DNA of 64,000 nucleotides from contig JTDE01000138.1 in NCBI GenBank assembly GCA_014338405.1, positions 131,740-195,739 of the forward strand, read 5' to 3'. The notes beneath the pieces are model-generated. The model did not search any database, was not told the DNA's origin, and was given only the letters and a program-made list of their open reading frames with translations. The DNA comes from Paragonimus skrjabini miyazakii (Eukaryota > Platyhelminthes > Trematoda > Plagiorchiida > Troglotrematidae). Shown piece after piece: positions 35,095 through 46,829 of this stretch. The position numbers and the translations under genes are program-made. Position 1 is the stretch's first letter. Each line of letters starts with the position of its first letter.

Positions 35095-36619
35095 TCTTGG
35101 TAAATCATGATACTGGAGTGTGGCTAGTAAAACTTTCATCCCAAATTCTCTTGGTTGAAGGCTAGCCACTCAACTGGTTTGCACTATTCAATGAAAATAT
35201 AGTCAGGGTGGATTCGTTCTGAAATGAGCCGATTTTCGTCGGCGTATATCAAGACCGAGCTGGCCAGATTTAGTCAACAACTCCCAGTGTCCATCATTGA
35301 CTCGATCAGCCTCGATAGCACTGGAATACAGTTAGTCGCGGCTAGTTCTGTGCCGTTATCGAACCCATATGCCACATACTTGAGGTACATAGTCTCGATT
35401 GAATCACACCCACATCATCTAAAGCCAGAATGGATGTTCAATATATTGATACTAACTCAGTTACAATTCATTTTGACCATTAGGCACATACTACTTATGT
35501 CATCGTACCTCATAAAATTATAAAGGCCTGCAATAACTCGCCACCTACCCTGAGCACAATTCGTTTAGGCTAGGAAACCGTGATCGATCGATTACTCTGG
35601 GTGTTTCAGCCCTGACCACAGCTGTCACAACCGTCGTCAGCCTGTCACCTGGCTGGTTATCATTCGACTACCTTCGAGAGGGCTCACCCGGTTTACCTGG
35701 CCGCTCGTCACGACGGCTACCAAAGCTTATGTCGATCTGAGTGGATCGCACATGTGCAGACAGACAAACGACCGGTTTGCCAGAGTTGTGGTCGTGTGTA
35801 TCCTGTACCATGTGGACACACCTACGCGCTCAGTGCTCACCGTGTGTGTTAGTTTGCGTCCCCGTCAGCCCGGCAACTGTCGGTCAACCGACCTGTGTGT
35901 ATCTTAGTTTTGCGACCCCGTTCACCGCTGAAACTCAGAGGAACCTCTTGGGCGATTTTAAATTGATATCGGGATAGTCGAAAGAGATATCGATTCCTCT
36001 TATCTCGGCGAGGTGTGCGGAGTGTCTATGGGAATACAAAAGACTACGATCAATTGGGATTAACATGGAACTGATGATAATCGAAGTCTCCGACCAGCCC
36101 TCAGTAATCATTGCGAAATATTCAACTATCAAATATCGCTAGAAGCACAGATCCAAAGTCGATTGTTGATTCGTTTCAGCTTTACCAGTTCAATGGAAAA
36201 ATTATTTTTGTTGTTGAAAATCTCATTAAACCATAACATTCAGTAATTAAAGTTAATTATAGTTGAGTTGTTGCTCACAACATCGTGTTGGTTAAATTCA
36301 ATGTTCGTCAATCCTGATTAGTTCGAGCAAGACTGATACTTAGGTCAAGCAATTACAATTTAGCTGATGATTTTGGTTTTGACTGTCATTGTTAAAAAGC
36401 GAATCATGAATTATTGATGGAACCAAGTGGCACGTGATTTTTTTTAGAACTAAATTTAATCTGACGAAGTGAAGGTGTGTAATGGCGGAGAGTTTGAGGT
36501 GAGTTGTCCGTATTGCGAACCATTTACAAATTTGACTGATCTTTGAAATGACAATTGCATGTTGCAATTAATGTTGGGCTTTAAGTCTGTTTAGTTGCAA
36601 AACAAACTGACGTTTTTAA
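35095..36619 (-). repeat. Right inverted arm
   Basis: Mirror of the left arm without the 440-bp extra segment. The outer end is at ACTGACGTTTTT; beyond it the sequence (CTCTATTTTTTTTAG) no longer matches. The inner end is at TCTTGGTAAATCATGATACT. Confidence 0.92.
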
Positions 36620-37080
36620 TTCTCTATTTTTTTTAGATTGTTCACGATGACTTTCATGATTGTGTAGTAAGTACCTTGGCGAGTGTTGCTCTACGCTTAT
36701 GTTGAGCGCGATCGAACAGTGAAATCCACAATTTCATGTACGGTACGTGTGTGTCAATCTCGAGTCGCTGGTCTGCCTTTTGGAAAGAAAATCATCTTTC
36801 TTCTTGATTTATATCATCAACGCGACATTCAGTTCATCTCAGTTGACCCTTATTATTGAATTACATTGAACAATCAGTGCGATTATTTTGCATAACTTGT
36901 GCTACAGACTCAGCATTAACCTTGATTTCAATCGAACTGAAACTCTGGATCACTTAGTATTCGAGTGTATGCGACAGATCTGATTCAACCGTACTTTCGA
37001 CCGAACCTAAATCCCCGAACCTTCCCTAATGATTCAAACCATGCTCATTTGGTTCAATGAAGACAGTAACTTCAACCTAA
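36620..37080. other. Nothing recognised
   Basis: Right flank of the long-TIR element, without long frames or known repeats. Confidence 0.4.
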
Positions 37081-37084
37081 CTGA

Positions 37085-37450
37085 CAAATCCTGATCACGG
37101 TGTTATCGATTGGATAGAACAGAGTGATTCTGTCCATTTTCCTTTCGAAATGATCGGGCAAGCTGAACACTATGCATACAAGGTTGTGGTAGAACGTTTG
37201 GATTTGATTATTTGGTTATGCCTATTGTGAGGTTGCTGGCGCAGTGGTTAACACATTAGTGATGCAAGCACGAAGGTCAGAGTGTAAACTCCGATCCGGA
37301 CAAGGATATACACTACTGATGAGCTCTAATGAGAGCAAAACTCGAGTCTAGTGCTTCCTTTCGAAGTGGGCTAGCCGAAAGGCTTATCTGAATGCGAAGG
37401 CCGCAGTCGTGTGTGGGTGGTGTTCAATTTTGAAATAAACTAAATCCCCG
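37085..37450 (+). repeat. SINE-A with leader
   Basis: The leader at 37085-37215 includes GAAATGATCGGGCAAGCTGA. A box GCTGGCGCAGTGGTTAACAC, a B-box-like AAACTCCGATCCGG, body GCAAAACTCGAGTCTAGTGC and a tail to about 37450 follow. It is intact in layout, with base differences at about the level of the other copies. Confidence 0.82.
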
Positions 37451-37534
37451 AACCTTCACTACTGAGTCATAATAATTGACTACGATGTAATGGATATGAA
37501 TGATCCTATTGCGAGTATACTCGCCTACCTGCAT

Positions 37535-37748
37535 TGGGACCAGGGTGTCCAACCCGCTCAAATGCTTACCCCAAAACCAATCTGATTCTGTTGTGTGTCG
37601 CATCAAGTATACTCTTTTACCGGCACCCAATAACTGGCTTGTCTCAGTTGTGATCGACACCCCGAAATCTAGTGAATTTGTCGTGAGCAGTATTAACGGA
37701 ACTTTCAGGTCCTTTGTATCGTTTTGAAATATTCCTGTCCAAACAACC
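37535..37748 (-). other. Candidate coding exon, SH3-like
   Basis: On the minus strand, open frame: TGIFQNDTKDLKVPLILLTT, DFGVSITTETSQLLGAGKRV, YLMRHTTESDWFWGKHLSGL, DTLVPMQ, then a splice-donor-like CAG/GTAGGCGAGT at 37535. A possible acceptor AAAGAG precedes it near 37748. The order of a hydrophobic strand, an acidic and turn region, W-x-W-G and G-x-x-x-x-P resembles the second half of an SH3 domain, whose WWxG and GxxP marks sit at this spacing. The resemblance is by eye and weak. No partner exon was found. The frame continues open on both sides for 127 codons in all. Confidence 0.35.
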
Positions 37749-37809
37749 CCTCTTTCACTTTTATTTATTGGGGTATAACAATAAGGTTTCATTGAAATAT
37801 TGAGCATTT

Positions 37810-38495
37810 TCTATATAGCAAATAGTACAACTGGTCCGATCTTGTTAAGAGGGAGTCTTCTACTGGTTCTGATGTACACATAGTGCAGAAAGAATCGGAC
37901 CAAAAAACATCGATTGTTACTCACTTTTGTTCTTCAAATCAGAAAGTGTTACTATCAACGATTAGAGCTGATTATCACTGTTAACGTCCCATTCGGAAAC
38001 CAACTGCGCCTTAGTGACACAGACGCCCGCAATAAGTGGACAACTAATGACGTTGCTGGTAAAACTGGATCTTCCATAACAAGATGTTAGCCGGATAAAC
38101 TATTCCGTCACAGTACACAACTGGCCAGAAACACCCGAGAGCAAAGTGTCCTACAAGAATATGAAACGCTTGAGAACCTACGTAATTTTAACCCAGTTAA
38201 CTTCGCATACGACTTATGAGGTTCTTAACCAATGGAATTAGCCAGATGAAAGCAAGCTGTTTTGTAACCGGACGAGGTATTTGATGAAGAGGGGATTTTG
38301 TTCAGTAATCAGAAAGTTGCCGATTTAAATTTTATACACACTGTTCGTCTCTGACAACCACACATCGACGATGTCGATCTTGTATGCTGTTAAACATACT
38401 GATGTTCAGAATTCAAACGTCAGTTCAAGCAGCTAGTACACACTGGCAACCTTGGATCTGAATGAGTTTTTGTTTTCCAGATAACTCCGAATATT
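37810..38495. other. Nothing recognised
   Basis: No frame with a recognisable domain and no copy of a known repeat. Confidence 0.4.
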
Positions 38496-38500
38496 TAGAA

Positions 38501-38585
38501 GCGATCCATTTGCGAAAAACCTGAACTTCGGCTGGATTCGAACCAGCGACAGAAACACCATGCCCAACTCCGAGTATGTTAAGAA
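38501..38585 (-). repeat. SINE-B (second tRNA-like family), 3' part
   Basis: Minus strand: GTTTCTGTCGCTGGTTCGAA with the B box GGTTCGAATCC, then a tail ending TTTTTCGCAAATGGATCGC. The same tail and B-box region recurs at 61414-61525. The A-box half is not recognisable here. Confidence 0.65.
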
Positions 38586-38589
38586 TGCA

Positions 38590-39820
38590 GTTGACACAAC
38601 CTTATTAAGCATGTGACTATGTTAACAGATCGAATACTACATAGTGTGAGAGATAAGCACAACGGGCTACACGGAGTGAATCCTGATTCATGCTTACTAA
38701 TAGTAAATAGTGCCATTAGTGTAGATGAATTATCCACAGGGTATTTCACCCTCTTATGATAGAGCAGCTTCTGCAAGGTAATATAGCCTATTTTGTCCAT
38801 ACTCATTAGTAAACGGCGATAATACGCGAGCTTTCACTCTAATACTTATACAACGATGCTAACCGGTAACGGGAAACAAGTGTACGTATTAATAATGGTG
38901 TATGACTTAATACCATCTCATCTTTCTAGATAGACAATGTCTATTTCAGGTTACAAGTGAGGTACTGGCGGAGATCACAAACAGAAGCTTCTTGGTTCAT
39001 TACGTCCTTGCTCGGACACTTTAGATAAAGATAGTCTCGACGAGGCTCGTATCAGCAATCGGTCTAATTAGATGGTCCAACCTTTATCCACTAGAACACC
39101 GGTCTTAAAACACTGGTTTTGAAGAACTAAGTTAGTGTGTCATAATAAGTCGCATGCAACATCCCCATCAAACACATGTTCACATCTTTTCGTTAGTGGA
39201 TAGTATGCACAGAGAATCTAAGGTAGACCCTGTTCATCCACAGTGACAAAGTGTTAACAAGTCATGCGTCAGCTTCGATCACTATCGTTACATCTACACT
39301 GTTAACAGTACTATATTAGAAAAGCCAAATAACAATTTTCTTAGCTGGATCTGAAAATGGAAAAACAACATTTTGGAAATTATGTATACAAGTCAGAATC
39401 TAGAAAAGTAACGATGAACAGCGAAACACTGGTTAATATTAAACTAAAATTGTGTTATAGTAACCCGCCAACGGGGTAAATGTAATGAGTGTTATAATTT
39501 TAAACAGTTATCACCCCTAAAACCACGTTGAAAACTCGCGAAATCAAGGAACAGCTCCAAATAAGCTATAAGGTTAACAGTTGCAACCAACGGATTGTTT
39601 AAATTGCCACCGACTGTGGTTACAAATGTAACCACTATGACCGAGTTCAAGCAAGCCCATTCACCGAGGCTGTGACCCGTAAGTAATTTAGCCGTGCCAA
39701 CACGAGTGACTAAAAGAAAAGATAGAAAGATACGTTGTGTAAGGTCTAGAAGCATATTCTTAAAGAATGTCGTCCCCATGACTGTTTTTGAAAATTTCAT
39801 GAAATGTTGTACCATTAAGG
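38590..39820. other. Nothing recognised
   Basis: Minus-strand frames of 75 codons (38579-38806) and 107 codons (39492-39815) have no recognisable motif. Confidence 0.4.
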
Positions 39821-39825
39821 AATTT

Positions 39826-40085
39826 TATGTGAACGCTCAACCACTTCCACTTGTGAGTAATGATCAGGCTGCCCGACCGTCCCGACAGGAGATACAGTGG
39901 TCGGAGTTCTAGCCCCGGCCATCCCAAGGATATGCACTACTTACGAGCTCTAGTGAAAACGAAACTCGAGCCTAAGGTTTCTTTTCGAAAATCTATGGGA
40001 ATGCAAAAGCTGCGATCAATTATGTGTGATGTTCAACTTGAAATTAACCAAATCCCTGACTACTCATCAGTAATCATTTTGATCA
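39826..40085. repeat. SINE-A inverted pair (minus leader 39826-39898, plus body 39897-40085)
   Basis: The left piece is the reverse complement of the SINE-A leader (GTGAACGCTCAACCACTTCC, TGATCAGGCTGCCCGACCGT). It runs without a gap into the plus-strand B-box region GTCGGAGTTCTAGCCCCGG, body GAAACTCGAGCCTAAGG and tail. The A-box half has been lost at the joint. Confidence 0.78.
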
Positions 40086-40089
40086 TGGT

Positions 40090-41790
40090 CACATTGAGCT
40101 TTCGATTATTCGTATCCAGAGACGACAAGCGGTTTCAAAGATGGGAAATCAACAAGTGATGTAACATACTGCTTGCCAAAAAATAATCATTGTAACCAGC
40201 ATTGACTACCTTTGTTCTACCGCTGGAAGTAGAAAAAGTCGAACAATCGATATAGTAATGGGTTAGATCAAACCACAACCCAAAGATAGAGATTATAAAA
40301 GATTCATAGAATACAACAGATTTCACCAGTAGCTATGGTATTTTCCGCTATTTAAGAGACAAAAATGAGCAGTTAGGAGCTCTAGACGTAAGCCAGTTCA
40401 AGCTCTTAAGCGAAAGGAAATACTACCGCTAGGCACTTTTGAACTGTTGTTCAATTCAGTTTGCTGTCAAAAAGTTACCTTAGTAACTAACTTCCAGTGG
40501 GCGAGTTAAAATTGCTCTCTCTTATACCCCAGACATCTTCAGCACCGTATCAGAATGCAACTTATTACTTCACTGTGGTATGTGAAAATTACATGCTCTG
40601 TATATGGTTTTCAAACATGCAGATATTCTGCTATATCAGTTTCCAAGCGACGTTTTATTTGTCTGCAGATAATCATTAAAACTATATATTTAACCGATCA
40701 TAGTCACACTACATGTGCCTTACGTGACTGATTGCTTACAACCGCATTACAAACTATCCCGCCAAAACGTATGAAAGCAAAGTCCAGTATCATGCATTAA
40801 CAACAAGAATATGCACCTTTGTAGGCATTACAATCAGAGACTGCTCTTCACGTTCCCATAAAGAGGCATTTCAGATGGTAGATGGCTAACTTCACATTCA
40901 CCACTTCTGACAGAAATAACGCAGACGAGGAGTTTTATCGTGTATTTCACGAATCACTTCCCCTAGTGACTTCTACCTCGTAAGCATCCCAGTTCCTCTT
41001 AGATTGCTCGCCAACGTTCGATGTTCATCCAAACACCACGAGCCGACACTATCCTGTTATGAAGAGAACAACTTCAAAAGACACCAATAGTAACGAAATT
41101 ATTGTTTGAAGTAAAGAGAAGTATTCTGATGCCCGTATACAGAACTAGATGAAAATAGCAACCTAAAAGACGGTTGAGTGTTTCTAATGCGTTTATGTGT
41201 GGATAACACTTTGTGAAGCTTATCAGGATAAAATGTTCGTATGCGTTCAGGTGACTGAAAAGAAAACAGTCAACCGGTAGGGATTAAGACAAACTCACTT
41301 AAACTCAACAGATGCTTAATTCAACAGTACGAAATCAGTTAAATGAATATAAAGTCTGATATCTAGAACGTTTTTCAAGTCGTCACCGTGAGCTTTATTG
41401 TATACTAGCAAAACGAACTGACTAATCAGGAATGCGGTGAAACCATTCTGTGTACGCATTCCGACTCTCAGGCATATTAACGTCGCTGCAGCGTCGCACG
41501 TCATTGTTTTGTTTAAAGAAAGAAGAATCAATGGAAAACGATTCGTTATTGCTTGCTTATAAGCACACAGTAGCACCCAGTAGATCCTAGTCGCACAGAT
41601 GCCTTTCAAAGATGCTACCATCAGGGAGAACAACGCCAGAAGGTCTTATTGCAGCATGTGGATTGTCTTTTCTCATGCACAGGTTTTCAATCTCTGCATA
41701 AATTCGAACGAACTAGATGTGCTTCTTCTGAATTCCGCTAGCTTCGGCAATCGCAACTACTGATTAATGAAAGTTCTATAATTCTCATTG
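40090..41790. other. 1.7 kb with nothing recognised
   Basis: Short frames only. The longest is on the minus strand at 41316-41633 (105 codons), without recognisable motifs. Confidence 0.4.
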
Positions 41791-41798
41791 GCCTTTCC

Positions 41799-42150
41799 TT
41801 GTTGCCGACCCCGAAAAGCTCGTTGGCACAAACAGTGCCAAGTGCCCGGCTCTCAGACATAGCACGGATTGGCACCATGCAGACAAGTGACACTGAGCTT
41901 ACAGTCGATCAACTCCACCATCTAGACACCTACTGTTTATGCTACCTTGGACAAGTTTTAAAATCAACCGGCAGAACTTAGATCCCAAAACCGAATGATT
42001 AATTACAGAAGGGAATTACTAATAGGTTTCTTTCTAATCTGCGATGGCTTGCCCATGCCGGCCACGTGAAGCACTCTGAATATCGGGCTCACAACATTTT
42101 CCAGACCTCAAGAGTGCTACTCTCGTTCCTCAACGGTGCATGCAGTCAGC
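41799..42150 (+). pseudogene. LINE C-terminal fragment
   Basis: The plus-strand frame has SSLAQTVPSARLSDIARIGT, MQTSDTELTVDQLHHLDTYC, YLGQVLKSTG, then after two stops ITNRFLSNLRWLAHAGHV. The order of LDTYCYLG, a block of charged residues and NLRWLW is typical of the connector after the polymerase domain of flatworm LINEs, related to the piece at 22803-23125 but read further upstream. No polymerase motifs remain. Confidence 0.6.
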
Positions 42151-42159
42151 TATAAATTG

Positions 42160-43735
42160 AACATAGTTAATAACTAAATTAAACAATAAAATGATAACCC
42201 GTTAAGGGAAATCCCAGCAAGTGAGAAATAAATGCAAGGTCAGCCTCTGTGTCTAGAAGGTGGTAGATAGAGTGCACTTTACGCGGCCAAAACTGACAAA
42301 GGTCTTCAGTTGCAACGATCAAGACATAATCTGCAAACCACAATTAAACTGTACGACTGCAGTAAAACTCTCGATGTTTCCTGAATAGATTCGGAACTCA
42401 AAAGTCTGCAATCTTTCAGGACAGACAGACGTGATCATCGTCATGAAAAATAACACCTACATTTCGGCTGTCCATAAGAAACTGTACTTTACTTTAACAG
42501 TGTACTGCAGCGTTCATTACATTGCAAGACCGCAATATTAAATTACATTCAAGTATAAACGGAAAATTTTCTCTTTGGAACCTGTATACTGACCACCGAT
42601 ATTGTTGTTTCTATAAAGATCCTGACTGTAACGAAGCGTGGGCTTTAACTCATCCCGCACTTTTTCTTTCTTCTTCGTCTTCTGATTACCACCGCTGGTT
42701 CCATTTAAGGTCATCATAACATTCTTCTTATATTTTATAAACCGTCGAAAGTACAGCGTTTTCAACCTAAATTGTCTTCTTTCAGCTTGACGCTGGTTAG
42801 CACAAAAATATACTGATACTCAGGAAAATCGGTGTATAAATAATGTCACGGGCAAGGTTTACACAATTTTGTTCACCTAACTGATAAAATTTACCATTCT
42901 AGAGATGAACAGTGAAATTGGAATTTAATAATGTTCTATTTTAAGTCGGTTGTAAAGAACCACAGTGACTTAAAAAGTACTGACATTACAAATGAATGAC
43001 TCACTTAACAAACAAAAGTCTGCAACAGTAGTTGCTATCACATACTGACCATTCGACTTGTTACTCAACGGACTCAACCGTAACACGCTGAATAGTCTTG
43101 ATTTCAGCCGGCGTCATTTGCAACTAACTTTATCCACAGCACTCCATTTTTCCATCGATTCATCTACCAACTTGTTTTCCTTGTCGGCTCTGTTTGTAAC
43201 TCAATTGTAAATTAGGACATTCAAAGTAGGTAAACAATCCGAAAACTGACCGTCTGGAACCCATCACAGTTCTGGACCTGCATTACCCAACTACTATCTA
43301 AATAATAAGTAGGTAAAAATGAGAGGTAAGTGGATCGAGACAATTTTTCGCCTTATCCACAGATGATAAAGTCTGCAAATAATCCTATTTTTAAGGAAAA
43401 CTCTCCTGTGTATTAAAACATGGGACGATTTCGGTAGAGTAAATAATATTGTGATGTCAAGGGAGCACAAGGAAACTCATAAGCAGAACGCTGATTTCTT
43501 ACGTGACGAAGTGATACACATTAGGGCTAGGTAATACGGTTATATACAGTTTAGTAACCTGATGCATTCTTCTTCACAAAACATGGATCAATCTGCTGAA
43601 TGACTTAGTGGATCAATGAAGCGAGCTGAAAACTGAGGATAAAACTGGTCTGAGACAACAGTGGAAAAACAAGCCAATTTTTGCCCCGATTTAGCGGAGT
43701 TGCACAATTCAAGGGCGGGACTCATCACAAGTTGT
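42160..43735. other. 1.6 kb with nothing recognised
   Basis: AT-rich. The overlapping frames at 42522-42765 look random. Confidence 0.4.
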
Positions 43736-43741
43736 CAGTGT

Positions 43742-44045
43742 TCATGAAGTGTCCAACTCCATTGAGAAATAGCCAGTGCACTCTGAGCACTGTTGGTGTT
43801 GCGAAGCAATGAGGCTTGGCAGTTTTTGAAGAGTATGCTGCACTCCTTTTGTTAAATCAGGCAGCCATGTACAACGCGCTATAATGCGGTGGCATCCGAA
43901 TTGTGAACGACAATCTGTTATAGTAGTAGGACAGCTGTGAGATGCAACCCAGAGTTCGGTGAAAGTTCGCGAGACCGTTTCTATGGTAGCGCTAGGCACT
44001 GAAATGGCTTCGAGCCATCGAGTGAAACGATCGTTCGCCATGAGG
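43742..44045 (-). pseudogene. Ty3/gypsy integrase catalytic-core fragment
   Basis: Minus strand: NDRFTRWLEAISVPSATIET, VSRTFTELWVASHSCPTTIT, DCRSQFGCHRII. These are the segments around the first two acidic residues of the integrase DDE core (DRFTRW and TDRGSQF). The glycine of the latter is missing, since DCRSQF replaces DRGSQF. The block with the third residue, normally NGMVER, is not recognisable beyond 43860. Open for 99 codons. Confidence 0.75.
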
Positions 44046-44049
44046 AAGA

Positions 44050-45220
44050 AAAGTACGATAACCGGTAGTTGCTACGTCATTGTCTTCATCCATTTGTTCT
44101 GCGTTGTCATTTTAGTGTCCTTCTAAAGACCACTGATTTTACGATGACCTTTATGCACGCTATCATTATAAACACTGTTTACTTTCATTCACTGGCATTC
44201 CTGGATTTCTTTAAGTCATGTGATTTGCCGGTTTGTTGTTCGAAGCTCAAAACGAGTTGGAAGCGGTCCTTTGGGCACGAAGTGATATTTTTCGAATCTT
44301 TGTTGAGTATTAAGGTATATATTTGGGGATAGACATAGTTCAACGGGTGTAGCAAAGGTGCTGAAATGTGAACGATCGCCCACAGTTTCACCTTTGTTAA
44401 GAAAGATTTTCGTTTTTCTATAAAAGCATCTTGTTGATCTTCATCATCGATTTTGCGCTGTGAAAATGCTTTCCTAGGAATTTCATAGCGAAATACACAT
44501 GGTTAGATATATATCACCACTTTATAGAAACTGCCCTAGTAGCACGACCGTTCCCTGAATGATCTCTAAGCGTTACCTAAGTGTGTCCTGTGCGTTCACC
44601 GGGTGACCTTTACGTGTTCTGAGGAGACGCTTTGGGAATACTCAGGGAAGGGTGGGAAAAATGTTGCGCACAGCCCTACTAAGCAAGGTAATTACATGCC
44701 GCTCAGTCCCTGTTTGTCGAGGGAGCTCGCCCACGTTAACCGGAAAGCTAATCTCGCAAACTGCCTACAATGCGGTTTCAAAATTCGTCGGAATGGAGGA
44801 AGACGCATGCAAACATGAACAGTTTATATTGAAAAAAATATTTATAGTCGCCGCATTCGTAACATATTCAATAGGAAAAGTTGTACATCATAATGCAAAC
44901 ATTTTGTTAACCACGCCGTTAGCTTCTTGCGTTACCACTAATCTGCCATTCTGAACCCATCTTTGAATAGTCCTCTTCACATCCGCGTGCATAACGTCGG
45001 AATATGCCTTTTCATGATGGATTCTGCGTGGAGAAATGGTAACTGGCTGCAGCTGCACACACCAACAATGACTGAAGCCAACGGTGAAGAGGCAATTGAT
45101 ATACGATTATTGATTTCCTCCAGCTGATGGTTCTGGTTACATCATCCATCAGTAATGCCCTCATAACATTAAGGGTGCATTCGTCCATAGATGTACCTCT
45201 AACACTGGTGAGAAACGTTG
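44050..45220. other. Nothing recognised
   Basis: Plus-strand frames at 44603-44954 (up to 100 codons) show no domain. Confidence 0.4.
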
Positions 45221-45227
45221 CTGTATA

Positions 45228-45698
45228 CTATGAGCTAGAAAAAATGAAAAATACCGGTTGCTTGTGCACTTCCGTATCCTCCAGTTTCATGTTCAATAGC
45301 TGCGTGTCGTTCACCGTCTGCACGGACAAGCGCACCGAAAACAATGGAGTTGTTGAGGAATCAGCAGTTGCGTGTTGGCATCGCGATGCATCCACTTCCA
45401 ACCGCAAGGAATGCAGTTCCTCAAGCACTTTAGCGTGTTGCATCTGGGGAAGATGGATAAACCCTGGGATCCTGTTTCTCCTCGACTTCATAAGTAAAGT
45501 CTGAACGGAGGACTGGTTATCTGTAGGTGTTCTACAATGTGTATTCATCTTGCCGTTCGCGGCGCCATGATCCAACATGTCCGTGATGTCAGATGATGGT
45601 ATATTCCGGTCCAGAATCTGTTGAAATGTACAAAGCAAGTTTAAATCATCTGGAAAATGGGAGGACAATCGGAAACAACTACCTGTTGCACGATGCAT
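45228..45698 (-). pseudogene. Putative second-ORF part of a CACTA-type element
   Basis: 156-codon open frame. Around its middle: QMQHAKVLEELHSLRLEVDA, a heptad-like stretch, then VQTVNDTQLLNMKLEDTE. A helical segment followed by a PLQTVEDLxxLNxxL-type motif is what I recall from short accessory proteins encoded beside CACTA-type transposases in invertebrates. Its position just downstream of the transposase pieces on the same strand supports that. The last codons (PVFFIF and beyond) may be intron. This is an inference from a weak motif. Confidence 0.4.
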
Positions 45699-45778
45699 CC
45701 CTACTTCTTAGAGCTTACAGGCAGTGGGGGCTGTCATACCACCAAGAAGTAACCTGTGATTCTTTGTGGAACCCAACC

Positions 45779-46339
45779 CTAGCAAATTGCGAACCCTGGC
45801 TGCAATATCCATAACTTGCGCACAACTGCCACGGTTTCGTCATCAAATCCAATAACTTGATACATACAAAAGAATGGTTTATTGGCAAAAGTGTAACATA
45901 CATCCTGATAAAACCAGTAAGATATCAGATAGGATTTATTTTTGTGGAACATCCCCAAGTGTGCATAATGGGACAGAATAATAGTTTTAAATGGTGGAAG
46001 TAGCGCTGTGCACGGAACATTTTCACGATCCACCCAACAGGTGGATGTGTACATATAGCAGTATTGGAAGGTGTACAGTCTGCTAGATGGTATCGTTTTG
46101 TTGAAACAATAGCAATACGTAGCAAAAATCTGTATGCCAATGTATCTTCCAGCCACAACCGTTATTACCGCGAGTAGTCCATCCACCAACACAACGCTGT
46201 TAGGTTTCACATGACCGTACACCACGATTTCATGTACAAACTGACCCTTTTTGTAAGCTGTAGATGGGATGAATGTTACATGTGCATCGTCAACCCCACT
46301 GTCGTTTGGTAACTGCACCAGCATCCTCTCTAATAACAC
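45779..46339 (-). pseudogene. CACTA/EnSpm-type transposase, C-terminal part
   Basis: 186-codon uninterrupted frame, among the longest open frames in the window. Layout: VVYGHVKPNSVVLVDGLLAV, ITVVAGRYIGIQIFATYCYC, PSSRLYTFQYCYMYTSTCWV, LLPPFKTIILSHYAHLG. The scheme (N-x-V-x-L, a central strand block, F...Y-P-x-S-S-x-L, cysteine-rich, then L-L-P-F or L-L-P-Y and an H near the end) is that of the C-terminal region of transposase-domain proteins of CACTA-like elements found in flukes, cnidarians and other invertebrates. After the final H the frame continues for some 60 residues that may not belong. Confidence 0.5.
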
Positions 46340-46499
46340 GTCGGAAAATCTGTGAAGCAGACATATTTGGAGATCGCCTGAACCCGCGTATGGTTCTCAT
46401 ACACGAATCAAATGGGAACGCGGAATAAGAGTCCAGTAGTCAATGCAGTCGAACGTCTGTGCGCAGACGGCTGGCGCAACAAAAGTTGAACGCTAGCTT

Positions 46500-46790
46500 T
46501 GACTCACCGTAGAAACTAGCAAACCGAACCAAGGTTTTTGCGACATGGGTTCCATGTAATCCACATAGTGCGGACACCATACTGGACAGCAGAGTATGTA
46601 AACACAAACGGAGAAATTCAAAAGGTTTTCATAAATTTTATCATCTGCTACTTTTTTTAACGTCACAGGATCGGCGTACAACAGGAACCGACGAAATTCT
46701 GTAGCCTCCCACCGGTCGCAGTCCACCAGGGTTCGACATTTTCCTAACAACTCAACAGTGTAGTGACCTGGTGATAACTTCGGACTGTCT
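46500..46790 (-). pseudogene. CACTA/EnSpm-type transposase, middle part
   Basis: Minus strand: KLSPGHYTVELLGKCRTLVD, CDRWEATEFRRFLLYADPVT, LKKVADDKIYENLLNFSVCV, YILCCPVWCPHYVDYMEP. The core WKATEFRxFLLYxGPVxLK, followed by a hydrophobic S-V-x-x-I-L-x-x-P segment, is the signature of this transposase-domain family. An in-frame stop lies upstream near 46826, and the frame decays after YMEP. The N-terminal half, with the catalytic residues, is not seen. It lies on the same strand and in the right order with the part at 45779-46339, so the two come from one element. Confidence 0.6.
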
Positions 46791-46829
46791 GCTGTACGAT
46801 GTGTAAAGTTCTTCCCAAAATCTTAGTTC

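Larger units (their letters stand above)
31322..36619. mobile_element. IS630/Tc1-type DNA transposon with very long terminal inverted repeats
   Basis: Two inverted arms (31322-33287 and 35095-36619) flank a 1.8-kb centre holding a broken transposase of the IS630/Tc1-mariner superfamily. Positions x and 67941-x mirror each other from the outer ends to about 32670/35271 without a single net indel. Inside that, the sum becomes 68382 because the left arm carries 441 extra bp. The outer match ends near AAAACGT on both sides. A TA target duplication, expected for this superfamily, is not evident, so the exact ends are uncertain. TIRs of known Tc1-like elements range from tens of bp to several hundred; about 1.5 kb would be unusual. 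Alternatively, the arms are an independent palindrome that a transposase copy happens to sit in. Confidence 0.65.
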
